Notes: generated from the sequence alone by a model not told the origin. Shown: positions 1 to 8,715, counted from the first letter of the stretch. The stretch is DNA of 64,000 bases from Ciceribacter thiooxidans (GCF_014126615.1 NZ_CP059897.1:496001-560000); one strand, 5' to 3'. Translations and numbers: made by a program.

Positions 1-1
1 G

Positions 2-1171
2 GTTTCCGATAGCGTCAAGGCGCTCGAACCGCGCCTGATCGAATGGCGTCATGACCTGCATGCCCATCCGGAAACGGCCTTCGAGGAACACCGCACCGCG
101 GCCTTTGTGGCACGGGAGTTGCGGGCCGCCGGTCTCGAGGTTCACGAAGGCATCGGCAGAACCGGCGTCGTTGCCGTGCTGCGCAATGGCGACGGACCGT
201 CGGTCGGCCTGCGGGCCGATATGGATGCCCTCGACATAACCGAGACGGCGGGGGTGCCCTATGCATCGACGACGCCGGGCAAGATGCACGCCTGCGGCCA
301 TGACGGCCATACCGCGATGCTGTTGGGTGCGGCCTGTCATATGGCGGCCAATCCGCCGAGCCGTGGCACCGTGGTCTTCATCTTTCAGCCAGCCGAGGAA
401 AATGAAGGCGGCGCCCGGGTCATGGTGGAGGATGGCTTGTTCGATCGTTTCCCGGTCGACTGCGTTTTCGGCATGCACAACTGGCCCGGACTTCCGGTCG
501 GGCAGTTCGCCCTCCACAGCGGCGCCATGATGGCGGCGCAGGACAATTTCGAGCTGAAGATCATCGGCAAGGGCTCCCATGCCGGCATGCCGCATCAGGG
601 CATCGATCCGATCCTGGTGGCCGGCCAGGTCAACACGGCCTGGCAGGCAATCGTCAGCCGTACATTGAGTCCGGCTGACGCGGGGGTCATCAGCATCACG
701 CAGATCCACGCCGGCGACACCTGGAATATTATTCCCGAGAGCGTGCTGGTCAGGGGTACCGCACGCTCCCTGTCGCCCGACGTCCGCGACCGGCTGGAGG
801 TCGAGATGGGGCACCGGGCGAGGCTGATTGCCGAAACCTTCGGCGCACGGGTGGAATTCGACTATCAGCGGCGTTACCCGGCCACCATCAACACGTCGGC
901 GGAAACCGATATCGCCCGTGCTGCATCCGAAGCCGTGGCCGGCGAGGACGCCATTCGTCAGGACATGCCGGCGAGCATGGGGGCGGAGGATTTTTCCTTC
1001 ATGCTGCAGAAGAAGCCGGGCGCTTACATCTGGATGGGGAATGGCAGCGCCGAGAGCGGGCGCAACCTGCATAATCCCAATTACGACTTCAACGACGAAG
1101 CGCTTATCGTCGGTGTGCAATACTGGATCGAGGTGGCGCGCCGGGCGCTTGGGAGGAACAGCGTGGCCTGA
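2..1171 (+). CDS. M20 family metallo-amidohydrolase (hippurate hydrolase-like), 5' end outside window
   Basis: Zinc/manganese-dependent amidohydrolase of the M20D group, which removes acyl groups from N-acyl amino acids such as hippurate in the cytoplasm. The reading frame is open from base 2, so the true start lies upstream. The visible part starts with the family N-terminus (RHDLHAHPE), then the metal-binding HACGHDGH motif, the FQPAEENEGGA motif with the catalytic glutamates, MHNWPGLPVG, a lid domain around the GSHAGMPHQGIDP motif, and a C-terminal MGAEDFSFM block followed by an HNPNYDFND block. The length (about 390 codons visible) is that of a nearly complete family member. The exact substrate cannot be read from the sequence. 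Confidence 0.93.
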   Translation, partial: VSDSVKALEPRLIEWRHDLHAHPETAFEEHRTAAFVARELRAAGLEVHEGIGRTGVVAVLRNGDGPSVGLRADMDALDITETAGVPYASTTPGKMHACGHDGHTAMLLGAACHMAANPPSRGTVVFIFQPAEENEGGARVMVEDGLFDRFPVDCVFGMHNWPGLPVGQFALHSGAMMAAQDNFELKIIGKGSHAGMPHQGIDPILVAGQVNTAWQAIVSRTLSPADAGVISITQIHAGDTWNIIPESVLVRGTARSLSPDVRDRLEVEMGHRARLIAETFGARVEFDYQRRYPATINTSAETDIARAASEAVAGEDAIRQDMPASMGAEDFSFMLQKKPGAYIWMGNGSAESGRNLHNPNYDFNDEALIVGVQYWIEVARRALGRNSVA

Positions 1172-1699
1172 TGGTCTGCATCCCCGCCATGATTCCAGTT
1201 GTGTACGTTACGTCCGAATGGCCAAACTCAGGTCTTGCGAACGACACTTGTTGAATGTGTCCAGCATCTTCTTTCACGATCAGCATGCGACGTGAAAGAG
1301 GCCTCCGTTCTGACTGTGGTCGACACTTCCAAGCGTCATGTGCCGGTGTTTGATCCCAAGCATCGTTGTTGTGGTGAACATAAAAGCCTGGAACGCTCAG
1401 TTTCACCCAGGCACTCACCGCTGCCGGATGATGGTTAAGTCGCAGGTCATCTGGCGCGGGAACAAGGCAGAACCCCGCCTCCACCAGTCCCGACATGCCA
1501 CCTCTAAAGCGCCAGCCGGAGTTGCGGTTCTAGTGGTGACGCTCGCCGTTCCAGCGAGGACAGCGCTGATCGTCTGAACGAATGATGTTTCGACGAAGCG
1601 GAATTTAGCTGAGCGCGAGAACGATAAACCGCTCTTATCGCGTGGTTACAAAGAGGGTCGCCAGTTCTGTTCCCTTCAAGGCGAAGACGATCCCATTGG
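1172..1699. other. Intergenic stretch without a recognisable gene
   Basis: About 530 bases between the amidohydrolase stop and the hairpin behind the cold-shock gene. Several short reading frames exist on both strands, but none has a good ribosome-binding site, a recognisable family or a convincing length. I see no RNA gene or repeat here. Confidence 0.5.
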
Positions 1700-1730
1700 C
1701 CCCGATCTCGCGTTTTCAACGAGACCGGGG
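1700..1730 (-). terminator. Hairpin downstream of the cold-shock gene
   Basis: An 11-bp stem with a 9-nt loop: CCCCGATCTCG pairs with CGAGACCGGGG around a loop of CGTTTTCAA. In the minus-strand RNA the single mismatch becomes a G-U wobble, which favours that direction. It lies 8 bases past the stop codon of the cold-shock gene. No T-run follows, so it may be a Rho-independent-like terminator or a 3'-end stabiliser. Confidence 0.5.
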
Positions 1731-1738
1731 ATTTGATT

Positions 1739-1942
1739 TCAGAGGACGCTAACGTTCTCAGCCTTCGACTTTCCTGTCTTACGGTCTTGGCCCACGTCGT
1801 AGCTGACCTTCTGGCCATCGGTCAGGGAAGCGCCGAAGCCTACAGCCGAGATGTGGACGAACACATCCGGTCCACCATTATCCGGGGTGATGAAGCCGAA
1901 GCCCTTGTCCTGAGCGAAAAACTTTACGGTACCAGTTGCCAT
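1739..1942 (-). CDS. cspA: Cold-shock domain protein (CspA family)
   Basis: A 67-residue single cold-shock domain protein, the standard size. It is a single-stranded nucleic-acid-binding beta-barrel that acts as an RNA chaperone in the cytoplasm. The two RNA-binding motifs are visible: RNP1 as KGFGFI (residues 14-19) and RNP2 as VFVHISA (about residues 27-33). The frame stays open upstream, but the start chosen is the ATG giving MATGTVKFF, because AGAGGA sits just before it and all homologues start there. It is a single-gene unit followed by a strong hairpin. Confidence 0.95.
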   Translation of the reverse strand: MATGTVKFFAQDKGFGFITPDNGGPDVFVHISAVGFGASLTDGQKVSYDVGQDRKTGKSKAENVSVL

Positions 1943-2177
1943 CTTTATCCTCTTTGATTGGAAGCGCCGAAAAGCATTAACGATCGGACAGGCGCCCAGC
2001 AAGGCATTTTTGGTCCGTGGCCATGCGGGAAGATGCGGGCTGACGGCCTGGCGCCTTCAAGCTTGGCCCTTGCCAGCTCTCCAGCGAGTTCCGCAAGCTG
2101 ACGTTGCTGCAGACTGGCGCAGTCGAGCATTATTCTGGCATCCTTGGAAGGTCGACTTGACGTTGCGCCGACCTCTG

Positions 2178-2810
2178 TCAGGGCTTCACGAATCGATATG
2201 CGAAGCGATCGGTCTCGCCCTTGATCGAGGGATCGAAGACCTTGGTCGCGTGTGGATCGCTCCTGTTCGCCAGCAGGGCGCTTTCCGCATCCAGTACGAA
2301 GCCCGCAGCCTCCACCTCCTCGCACACGGAGGCAGGGTCGATGCGATGCAATGACTGGGCATCAGCTGTGCCGGCCCCGGCGGCGGCGGCGTGATCGATG
2401 ATGACGTAGAAACCACCTGGCTTCAGCCGTTCATAGACAGCTCGATTGAAGTCCGCAGCCGTCGCCCCCTTAGCCTGCATCAGCGCGGTGTGGAGATCGT
2501 GGTAGAACAGGTGCAGCCACAGGACGTCCGCTGGCTGCGTCATCTCCGGCATTGCCACGAGGTCCGCTGAGACGGCTTCGACGTTTTCCCTGCCAGGCTC
2601 TTGCGCGAGCGTTCGCATGAGGCCGACCGGATCGTTCTTGAAGTGCGCGAGTTCGGCCGGCACGAAGCTGGTGACTCGACCTTCGGGTCCAACGATCTCG
2701 GAGAACAGGCGCGTCCACTCGCCGCCGCCTGGATAAACGTCGATGACGGTGGCGCCCGCATCAATGCGTGCGAACCGGATCAACTCGGATAGTTTGGATT
2801 GGTCGTACAT
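2178..2810 (-). CDS. Class I SAM-dependent methyltransferase family protein
   Basis: A 210-residue Rossmann-fold protein of the class I methyltransferase superfamily. The SAM-binding motif I is modified (VIDVYPGGGEW, about residues 22-32) and a later LKPGGFYVIIDH strand-turn matches the post-III region. The start giving MYDQSKLSEL is preferred over an upstream ATG because GGGAGA lies 5-10 bases before it and the upstream part overlaps the previous gene. It is the last gene of a leftward operon of oxidoreductases, 11 bases behind a truncated SnoaL-like gene. Related proteins are often annotated as periplasmic or cytosolic methyltransferases of unknown substrate, and I cannot name one here. Confidence 0.8.
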   Translation of the reverse strand: MYDQSKLSELIRFARIDAGATVIDVYPGGGEWTRLFSEIVGPEGRVTSFVPAELAHFKNDPVGLMRTLAQEPGRENVEAVSADLVAMPEMTQPADVLWLHLFYHDLHTALMQAKGATAADFNRAVYERLKPGGFYVIIDHAAAAGAGTADAQSLHRIDPASVCEEVEAAGFVLDAESALLANRSDPHATKVFDPSIKGETDRFAYRFVKP

Positions 2811-2821
2811 CGGAATCTCCC

Positions 2822-2986
2822 TTACGGTTGGGCGTGTCCGCCGTAGGTTCCGGCCGGCGGCCAGTCCTTGCCCGGAATGATCCACTCAATATCCCCGGTG
2901 ACCAGCGCCAGCAGAGCCTCCCTGTCGCCGCGGCCGATCGCGGCGAAGAAGTCCTTCACGGTCCGGATGTTCTTTTCAATGCTCAT
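2822..2986 (-). pseudogene. N-terminal fragment of a SnoaL-like (nuclear transport factor 2 fold) protein
   Basis: A 54-codon open frame starting at an ATG that encodes MSIEKNIRTVKDFFAAIGRG, then DIEWIIPG, then PPAGTYGGH, and stops at TAA. This order matches the first third of SnoaL-like / ketosteroid isomerase-like proteins (normally 120-150 residues): helix 1, then the GDxExxIPG strand, then the W/PxAGTYxGH turn. The rest of the fold is missing, and the next gene starts 11 bases later in another frame. This is most likely a deletion remnant that still carries the operon's spacing. It could be translated, but the fragment would not fold as a complete NTF2 cone. Confidence 0.7.
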
Positions 2987-3019
2987 GGTAGTGTCTCCAT
3001 TTCTCGGCTGTGGTGTCCA

Positions 3020-3619
3020 TCAGTCGAACTTCACCAGGTCCTTGAAGATCAGATGACCCCAGCTCTTTCCGCGCGCATGGACCAGCAGCCCGCCTTCCGA
3101 CAGCCCGCCAAGCTTGATCGGCGCGAAGCCCAGATTTTCCGCGAGCGTACCAATCTCCGCCGCAGCGTCGTCATCGTCGCTTGCTAGGAACACGGCTCTT
3201 CTGCCACCATGCACGGCCGGATCTTGGGCAAGAATGGCAGCGCCCAAGTGGTTGAAACCCTTGACCAGCCTTGCACCACGGAAGGCTTGCGCGACGAATT
3301 TGGAAGACGACTGTCCTCCCAGGTCCTCGGGTGGCACGCCATAGGCATTGGTCACATCGATGATCGTCTTCCCTCGCCACGTGGGAAGCGCCTTCGCGAC
3401 ATCCGCATGCGCCTCGAAACGGACGGCTAAGAAGATGACGTCCGCCTTGATGGCGTCCGTCAGCGTTTTGGCAATAGCCTTGGGCCCGATCGCGGCCGCA
3501 TCAGCAGCAAAGCTTTCCGGGTCGCGCGTCGTTGCAACGATCACTTCTATACCGTTGCGTGCGAAGGCCTTGGCCAGAGCTCGGCCGATATTGCCGAAGC
3601 CGATAATTGCGTAGCTCAC
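3020..3619 (-). CDS. NADPH-dependent F420 reductase-like NAD(P)-binding oxidoreductase
   Basis: A 199-residue protein with an N-terminal dinucleotide-binding GFGNIGRALAKAF glycine motif (residues 6-18) and the layout of the NADP_oxidored / F420:NADP oxidoreductase-like family (motifs VIFLAVRF, IIDVTNAYG, KGFNHLGA). These proteins reduce small substrates with NADPH. The F420 partner is unlikely in this host, so the substrate is unknown. The start chosen is GTG (VSYAIIGF) with GGAGAA upstream; a longer frame from an ATG 18 codons earlier overlaps the preceding gene and gives a non-family extension. Third gene of the leftward operon controlled, by inference, by the divergent LysR gene at 5414. 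Confidence 0.85.
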   Translation of the reverse strand: MSYAIIGFGNIGRALAKAFARNGIEVIVATTRDPESFAADAAAIGPKAIAKTLTDAIKADVIFLAVRFEAHADVAKALPTWRGKTIIDVTNAYGVPPEDLGGQSSSKFVAQAFRGARLVKGFNHLGAAILAQDPAVHGGRRAVFLASDDDDAAAEIGTLAENLGFAPIKLGGLSEGGLLVHARGKSWGHLIFKDLVKFD

Positions 3620-3650
3620 AGTGCTTCTCCGATCCTGTGTTGATTCTGGG

Positions 3651-4403
3651 TCAGACCTGCGCCCAACCACCATCGACGGCGAGATCTATACCGGTGATGT
3701 AGGAGCTTTCATCGGAGGCGAGGAACGTGAGCGCAGCCGCAATTTCCTCTGCCTTTCCCCTGCGACCCATTGGGATCTGTGAGGTAAACTGGGCGACCGC
3801 CTCCTCGGCTTGCTCAGCGGTGAGGCCGGTCGTTGTCGCCAAGGCGGGAGTCTCGATCGCGCCGGGGCTCATCGTATTGACGCGGATATTGCGATCCTTC
3901 AGCTCCTGGGTCCAGGACCGGGAGAAGCTGCGGACAGCCGCCTTGCTTGCTGCGTAGGCGCTGAACGCTGGCAGCCCCATCACATTCGAGACCGAAGAGT
4001 TAAGGATGATCGATCCGCCGTCCTTGAAGAGTGGAAGTGCCTTCTGCACCGTAAAGAACAGACCCTTCACGTTCACATCGAAGGTCTGGTCAAAATGGTC
4101 CTCAGTAGCTGCCGCGAGCGGCGCGACCGTTCCTGCGCCCGCATTCGCGAAGAGAATGTCGATGTGACCATGTTTCTCCTTCACGGTGGCGTAGAGCTGG
4201 TCCAGATCTTCCAGGCGCGAGACGTCGCCCACGACTGTTGTCACGTTTTTCGCGATAAGGACCGCGGCCTCTTGTAAGACTTTCTCGCGCCGCCCAATGA
4301 TCACGACCTGCGCACCTTCTTCCACGAAACGCTTGGCCGTGGCCAAACCAATCCCGCTGCTTCCGCCCGTGATGACTGCGATTTTGCCTTCGAGTGCTTT
4401 CAT
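3651..4403 (-). CDS. SDR family NAD(P)-dependent oxidoreductase
   Basis: A 250-residue classical short-chain dehydrogenase/reductase. Visible motifs: TGGSSGIG cofactor site (about residues 12-19), the NAG strand motif (FANAGAG), the catalytic Ser in LNSSVSN, YAASK with catalytic Tyr and Lys, and the PGAIETP segment after it. The C-terminus (ITGIDLAVDGGWAQV) is the usual end of the glucose 1-dehydrogenase-like group. It is closely related to the preceding operon gene at 4453-5187, with the same length and domain order, so the two are probably tandem paralogues. The substrate is not known. Confidence 0.92.
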   Translation of the reverse strand: MKALEGKIAVITGGSSGIGLATAKRFVEEGAQVVIIGRREKVLQEAAVLIAKNVTTVVGDVSRLEDLDQLYATVKEKHGHIDILFANAGAGTVAPLAAATEDHFDQTFDVNVKGLFFTVQKALPLFKDGGSIILNSSVSNVMGLPAFSAYAASKAAVRSFSRSWTQELKDRNIRVNTMSPGAIETPALATTTGLTAEQAEEAVAQFTSQIPMGRRGKAEEIAAALTFLASDESSYITGIDLAVDGGWAQV

Positions 4404-4452
4404 AATCTTTGTCTTTCGCTGTGTGTGAGTTAGGCACGGAACTGTGCCGGGG

Positions 4453-5187
4453 TCAGAGTTGGGCCAGGCCGCCGTCGACGGCGACTTCGCTGGCGGTCAT
4501 GAAGCTGCTGTCGTTCGACGCGAGGAACGCGGCCACGGCTGCGATTTCCGCGGGATCGGCCATGCGCTGGAGCGGGGTCATCGCGCCGTAGGCCCTCTGG
4601 CCCTCCTCTCCCAGCGCTTCCTTCGCGAGCTCGGTCGCCGTCGCCCCGGGCGATAGTACGTTGACCCGGATACCCGTACCCTTCAGGTCCTCCGCCCAGG
4701 TGCGTGCGAGATTGCGCACGGCTGCCTTGCTGGCGCTGTAGGCAGTGAAGGCCGGCGCGCCGGTGGTCCCGGCACTCGATCCCGTCAGGATGATCGAGCC
4801 GCCCGGACCCATCAGTGCTAACGCCTTCTGGACCGTGAAGATCGTACCCTTCACATTGGTGTCGAAAGTGTCGTCGATGTGCTTGGTGGTAATCTGGCCG
4901 AGAGGAAGCGGGCTTCCGGCCCCGGCATTGGCGAAGAGGATGTCGAGGCTTCCGCGCTCGGCTTTCACCGCCGCGTAGAGCCGGTCCAGATCGGACTCAT
5001 CCGAGACTGAGCCCTTTACGGCGCGGGCATTGGGGCCAAGCTCGGCCACAGCGGCGTCGAGTGCTTGCTGCCGACGGCCGTAGATGAAGACGAAGGCATC
5101 TTCCTCGATAAAGCGCTTTGCAGCGGCGAGGCCGATACCGGTGGCGCCGCCCGTGATCACGGCGGTCTTTCCATTCAATCTGGTCAT
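4453..5187 (-). CDS. SDR family NAD(P)-dependent oxidoreductase (first gene of the operon)
   Basis: A 244-residue classical SDR with TGGATGIG (cofactor), FANAGAG, the catalytic serine in LTGSSAG, YSASK (Tyr/Lys pair) and a terminal VAVDGGLAQL. The frame is open 44 codons further upstream, but the ATG giving MTRLNGKTAVITG fits the family and avoids running into the promoter region. It is the promoter-proximal gene of the leftward operon: SDR, SDR, F420-reductase-like, SnoaL fragment, methyltransferase. The LysR gene starts 226 bases away on the other strand. Confidence 0.92.
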   Translation of the reverse strand: MTRLNGKTAVITGGATGIGLAAAKRFIEEDAFVFIYGRRQQALDAAVAELGPNARAVKGSVSDESDLDRLYAAVKAERGSLDILFANAGAGSPLPLGQITTKHIDDTFDTNVKGTIFTVQKALALMGPGGSIILTGSSAGTTGAPAFTAYSASKAAVRNLARTWAEDLKGTGIRVNVLSPGATATELAKEALGEEGQRAYGAMTPLQRMADPAEIAAVAAFLASNDSSFMTASEVAVDGGLAQL

Positions 5188-5413
5188 GTCGTGCGGTCCT
5201 TCTGTCGTTTCTCGGGTCATCGCTTTGCGGAGACATCCTCCGGCAGCCTCGATATGGGTTCGCCGGCGCCCGGCGGTGAGTGCGCATTCGCGCGCATCCA
5301 TGGTGCGAAAACGATCCACTTACTTGAGCATACGCAGTGACGATCACGCGCAATCCGTCCCAATATGGTAGGCTAGCGTCTGGAAGCCGCTCCATGCGGC
5401 GCGGGAATGGACC

Positions 5414-6310
5414 ATGATCGACTGGGATGACGTTCGTTACTTTCTTGCCGCTGCGCGTGGCGGTTCAGTGCGGGCTGCCGCCAAACGTCTGGCCGTGAAC
5501 CACGCGACGGTGCTGCGACGCATTGCCCAGCTTGAGGAGCGCCTCGGGACGCAGATGTTCGAAAAGCTGCCTTCAGGTTACCGTCTGACGGCTGCGGGCG
5601 AGGAGGTCCTCGAGTTCGCGAACCAGATGGAAGCCTCGTCGCACCAACTGGAGACGCGCGTCTTCGGGCGCGATCAGAGCGTACGCGGGCTTCTGCGAGT
5701 GACGCTGCCCCCGTTCCTCGCGACACACCTGCTCATGCCAGATATCGCCGATTTTGCGCGTCTGCATCCGGACATCGAGATGGAGATCGTATCGACTGGC
5801 GACGTCGTGAATCTGACCAACCGGGAGGCGGATGTGGCGATCCGGATGGTCTCTAATCGCAAGACCCTGCCGCTCAATCTTCATGGCCTGAAAGGTCCGG
5901 ATCTGCTCGCGGGAGTCTATATGTCCCGCGATCGACTGGCCGCGTGGCATGCGGGTGCGCCGGATCCAATCCGGCCCATCGTCATCGGCGGTCAGGCTGT
6001 TCCGGACTGGATCGCCGAAGGGGAGGTCCCCGTCACAGGGGTTCCGTTCAGGACGCCGGATGCGGATGCGCAGATCGCTGCAACAAGGCAAGGGATCGGC
6101 ATGACCAGACTGCCCTGTTTCGTCGGAGATGCCGATCACCTGCTGGCGAGAGTTCCGGGCATCGAACTCGATGCACCTGCGACGATCTGGCTTCTCACGC
6201 AGGGGGAGACACGCAAGACGAAGCGCGTGCGGCTTTTCACAGAGTTCATATCCCACCGGCTCGCCGCGTACGCTCCGCTCCTCGCCGGGCGGTCCATATC
6301 GCCCGGCTGA
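5414..6310 (+). CDS. LysR family transcriptional regulator
   Basis: A 298-residue LysR-type regulator. The N-terminal winged helix-turn-helix (residues 1-60) shows GGSVRAAAKRLAVNHATVLRRIAQLEERLG, and the rest is the periplasmic-binding-protein-like co-inducer domain. It belongs to the GcvA/CrgA-like group that starts with DWDDVRYFLA. It is divergent from the SDR operon, the usual LysR arrangement, so it probably controls that operon and itself from the 226-base intergenic region. Confidence 0.92.
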   Translation: MIDWDDVRYFLAAARGGSVRAAAKRLAVNHATVLRRIAQLEERLGTQMFEKLPSGYRLTAAGEEVLEFANQMEASSHQLETRVFGRDQSVRGLLRVTLPPFLATHLLMPDIADFARLHPDIEMEIVSTGDVVNLTNREADVAIRMVSNRKTLPLNLHGLKGPDLLAGVYMSRDRLAAWHAGAPDPIRPIVIGGQAVPDWIAEGEVPVTGVPFRTPDADAQIAATRQGIGMTRLPCFVGDADHLLARVPGIELDAPATIWLLTQGETRKTKRVRLFTEFISHRLAAYAPLLAGRSISPG

Positions 6311-6503
6311 CGTACCGTGCCAAAGGCCACAAATGGGCTAGGGAGATTGCGGTTGGAGATTGGCCTTCGTAAGGGGACATGCTGCGGAGTGGCCGCTCTC
6401 CGTGAAATCGTAACGCACAGCGGACCGTCGCGAGTGCGGCCCCCTCGATAACCTAAAAGCCTAAGCGTTCTTCCCTCGGCCATGGTGGCCAAGGAGAACT
6501 GAA

Positions 6504-7250
6504 ATGGGTACCGCACAATATGATCCTGCCGCACTCGGCCGACCGGCTTGGAACGCCGGTCGACAAGTCGGCGTCAAAGAGCCCCTGAAGCAGCGCCAGA
6601 TTTGGGCAATTCGCTTTTTCCTGGACCGAGAACGACGGATTAGAGATCATGCGCTGTTTGATCTCGCCATAGACAGCAAGCTCCGCGGGTGCGATCTCGT
6701 CAAGATCAAAATCGGGAGCCTGGTCACGGGCAAGGACATTCGAAATCGTGCAATGGTCGTGCAGCAGAAGACTGGACGTCCTGTACAGTTCGAGATGACG
6801 ACCGAGGTCAGGACAAGCCTGCGTGTCTGGTTTCAGCGGCGAGGAGGTACAGTTGATGACTATGCCTTTCCCAGTCGAATTGATCACGCAGAACATCTCA
6901 GCACTCGCCAATACGCCAGGCTGGTCGATGAGTGGGTCACCGCGATCGGGTTTCGTCGGGAAGATTACGGCACGCACTCTCTTCGACGCACAAAGGCTGC
7001 GATGATCTACAAGGCCACCGGCAACCTTCGTGCGATACAAATCCTGCTCGGACACACCAAGATCGAGAACACCGTCAAGTACTTGGGAGTCGACATAGAG
7101 GATGCGTTGGAACTGGCAGAGCATAACAGAGATTTGAAGTGTGCGGCCCCGCGCCGAGCGGGGCCGTCGCTTTCAGCGGAAGCAACTATGCGCCAAGAGC
7201 GGTCATCACGAGAAGCCGCTATTCGATTGCATTGCCGAGAGTCAGGTTGA
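6504..7250 (+). CDS. Tyrosine recombinase/integrase, 3' end probably frameshifted
   Basis: A 248-codon frame whose first ~205 residues form a short tyrosine recombinase lacking a separate large N-terminal domain, a type common on rhizobial replicons. All catalytic positions are present: Arg61 (SKLRGCDL), Lys89 (QQKTGR), His158 and Arg161 (THSLRR), His184 (LLGHTKIENT) and Tyr193 (VKYLG). Relatives usually stop a few residues after DALELAE. Here the frame continues for about 40 codons through a terminator hairpin. A stop codon in the next frame (7135-7137) would give the expected ...TEI ending, which suggests a one-base insertion near 7121-7126. The recombinase core should still be intact. Function: site-specific recombination, partner site unknown. 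Confidence 0.85.
   Translation: MGTAQYDPAALGRPAWNAGRQVGVKEPLKQRQIWAIRFFLDRERRIRDHALFDLAIDSKLRGCDLVKIKIGSLVTGKDIRNRAMVVQQKTGRPVQFEMTTEVRTSLRVWFQRRGGTVDDYAFPSRIDHAEHLSTRQYARLVDEWVTAIGFRREDYGTHSLRRTKAAMIYKATGNLRAIQILLGHTKIENTVKYLGVDIEDALELAEHNRDLKCAAPRRAGPSLSAEATMRQERSSREAAIRLHCRESG
7144..7166 (+). terminator. Strong GC hairpin inside the 3' end of the integrase frame
   Basis: CGGCCCCGC pairs with GCGGGGCCG around a 5-nt GCCGA loop, followed by TCGCTTTC. The perfect 9-bp stem sits 7 bases after the out-of-frame stop at 7135-7137. This is where a terminator of the ancestral integrase gene would be expected. As the frame now stands, the hairpin is part of the coding sequence. Confidence 0.6.
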
Positions 7251-7382
7251 GGCGTAAGCATCCGGCTGGCCTGGATTGGGCAAGGCCGATCACGACGCTT
7301 TCCTCGCCGCAACCATTACCACGGGTGCGATGCCGGCAGTTTGTTTCCCTAATTCTTGGACATCGCAACAGGGGGATGGAGC

Positions 7383-8261
7383 ATGTTTACGATCATCGGA
7401 GCCGCCGGCAATGTCGGCTATTCAACGTCATCGGCCCTGCGCCGGGCGGGTATACCAGTCCGGGCAATCCTGCGCGACAGGACAAAAGCAGCGCGGCTGA
7501 GCGACATCGGCTGCGAGATTATTACCGCCGATTTGCATGATGCCGCCGCCCTAGCCAAGGCGATCGACGGTGCCAACGCCGTGCAAATCATCATGCCGGT
7601 GTCGCCACGGGCAAAGGACCCGGCTGACGGTCTCCGGCGCTCGATCGAAAGCCTGTTCGAGGCGATGGCCCAGGCACGCCCGAAGCAGGTGCTGGCAATC
7701 TCCGATTACGGAGCCCATGTCGCCGATGACATTGGGATGCCCAGCATGTTCCGCGACCTAGAGGTGCGGCTCGCCCAACTCGAAACCCAGCTGCTTGTGC
7801 TGCGGTCGGCCGAGCACATGCACAACTGGGGGCGCGTCATCCCGATGGCTGTCGCCTCCGGCATTTTGCCGACCTTTCAGGATCCGGTCGACATGGCGCA
7901 GCCGACGATCTCCGCCCATGACCTTGGCCTGATTGCCGCCGACCTCCTGCTGCGACCCGAGAGCGGCAAGGAGTTGGAGGTTATTCATGCCGAGGGACCG
8001 CACAGATATAGCGCGAACGACGTTGCGGCGGTGGTGAGTCAACTCTCGAGCCGGGTCGTGCGCGCTCGGGCGGTGCCCCGGTCGCAGTGGCAGGCGATGT
8101 TCGAACGCACCATGCCGTCAAGCCTTGCCAACCTGCTGATCAAGGCCAACGACGCCAAGAATAAGGGTGGTCTGGTCGAAATTTCGCCGAACGCCGGTGA
8201 CGTTCGCTATGGCCCTACGTCATTGATAGATGCACTGCGGCCGCTTGTTCTGCCCGAGTGA
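7383..8261 (+). CDS. NmrA-like NAD(P)-binding reductase
   Basis: A 292-residue atypical SDR of the NmrA/HSCARG group. The N-terminus has a Rossmann GAAGNVGYS motif (residues 6-14) followed by a VRAILRDRTKAARL segment that contacts the NADP phosphate. The catalytic YxxxK of classical SDRs is absent, as usual in NmrA-like proteins, which act as redox sensors or as reductases such as quinone reductase. The start at MFTIIGAAG is chosen for the GGGGGATGGAG before it; an ATG nine codons upstream only adds a non-family tail. It appears to be a single-gene unit. Confidence 0.87.
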   Translation: MFTIIGAAGNVGYSTSSALRRAGIPVRAILRDRTKAARLSDIGCEIITADLHDAAALAKAIDGANAVQIIMPVSPRAKDPADGLRRSIESLFEAMAQARPKQVLAISDYGAHVADDIGMPSMFRDLEVRLAQLETQLLVLRSAEHMHNWGRVIPMAVASGILPTFQDPVDMAQPTISAHDLGLIAADLLLRPESGKELEVIHAEGPHRYSANDVAAVVSQLSSRVVRARAVPRSQWQAMFERTMPSSLANLLIKANDAKNKGGLVEISPNAGDVRYGPTSLIDALRPLVLPE

Positions 8262-8698
8262 CCTCGAGCCGAGACCGCCAACCGAACCAGTTGCAGAAAC
8301 AGTTCAGCATTAGCTTAGGACGATGTCCTCTATGGACCGAACCCGGAGCACTGGCGGTAAAGACAATGATGTTCGCTTGTCTTGGTGATGCCCCGGCAGC
8401 GGAACTTCAGCTTGCGGCCCCAAAGTGGTCATCCGTCCGGCGTAAGATCCCAAACTGTGAGCGAAGCGGACAGCTTGGGTTACGGTTTGATAGGGGGCCG
8501 TAGGTTCATATCCTCTCAAGGCGAATACCAGCGCGACAGGAGGAAGAACGCATTCCAGCCCCCTACGATAAAAGGAATAAGCTGGGTCCCCCAGCCAAAT
8601 CGTCCTCTTTGAAAAAGCCAATATTTGTGCCCTCCGGGTACTCTTTTCACAAGATGTGCAAAGACAGGTGGTGCATCTCTTCGAATCTGTGCTATCTT
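8262..8698. other. Intergenic stretch before the AbiE module
   Basis: About 440 bases with no gene I can support. A minus-strand frame of 63 codons (8516-8707) with a hydrophobic, tryptophan-rich end exists, but it has no ribosome-binding site and would start inside the AbiEi operator. The last part presumably carries the toxin-antitoxin promoter. Confidence 0.45.
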
Positions 8699-8715
8699 GT
8701 GTACCATGAGTACAC
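8699..8715 (+). promoter_or_regulatory. Palindrome over the AbiEi start codon (candidate autoregulatory operator)
   Basis: GTGTACCATGAGTACAC is a perfect 6-bp inverted repeat with a 5-base centre that contains the ATG start codon of the antitoxin. AbiEi antitoxins are known to repress their own operon by binding inverted repeats near the promoter. The location here would let binding block transcription or initiation, and the RNA could also fold over the start codon. Confidence 0.55.

Noticed and set aside
8516..8707. Minus-strand 63-codon frame with a hydrophobic Trp-rich end (divergent from AbiEi)
   Set aside because: No ribosome-binding site, its start lies in the AbiEi palindrome and its upstream region is inside the antitoxin gene; no family recognised.
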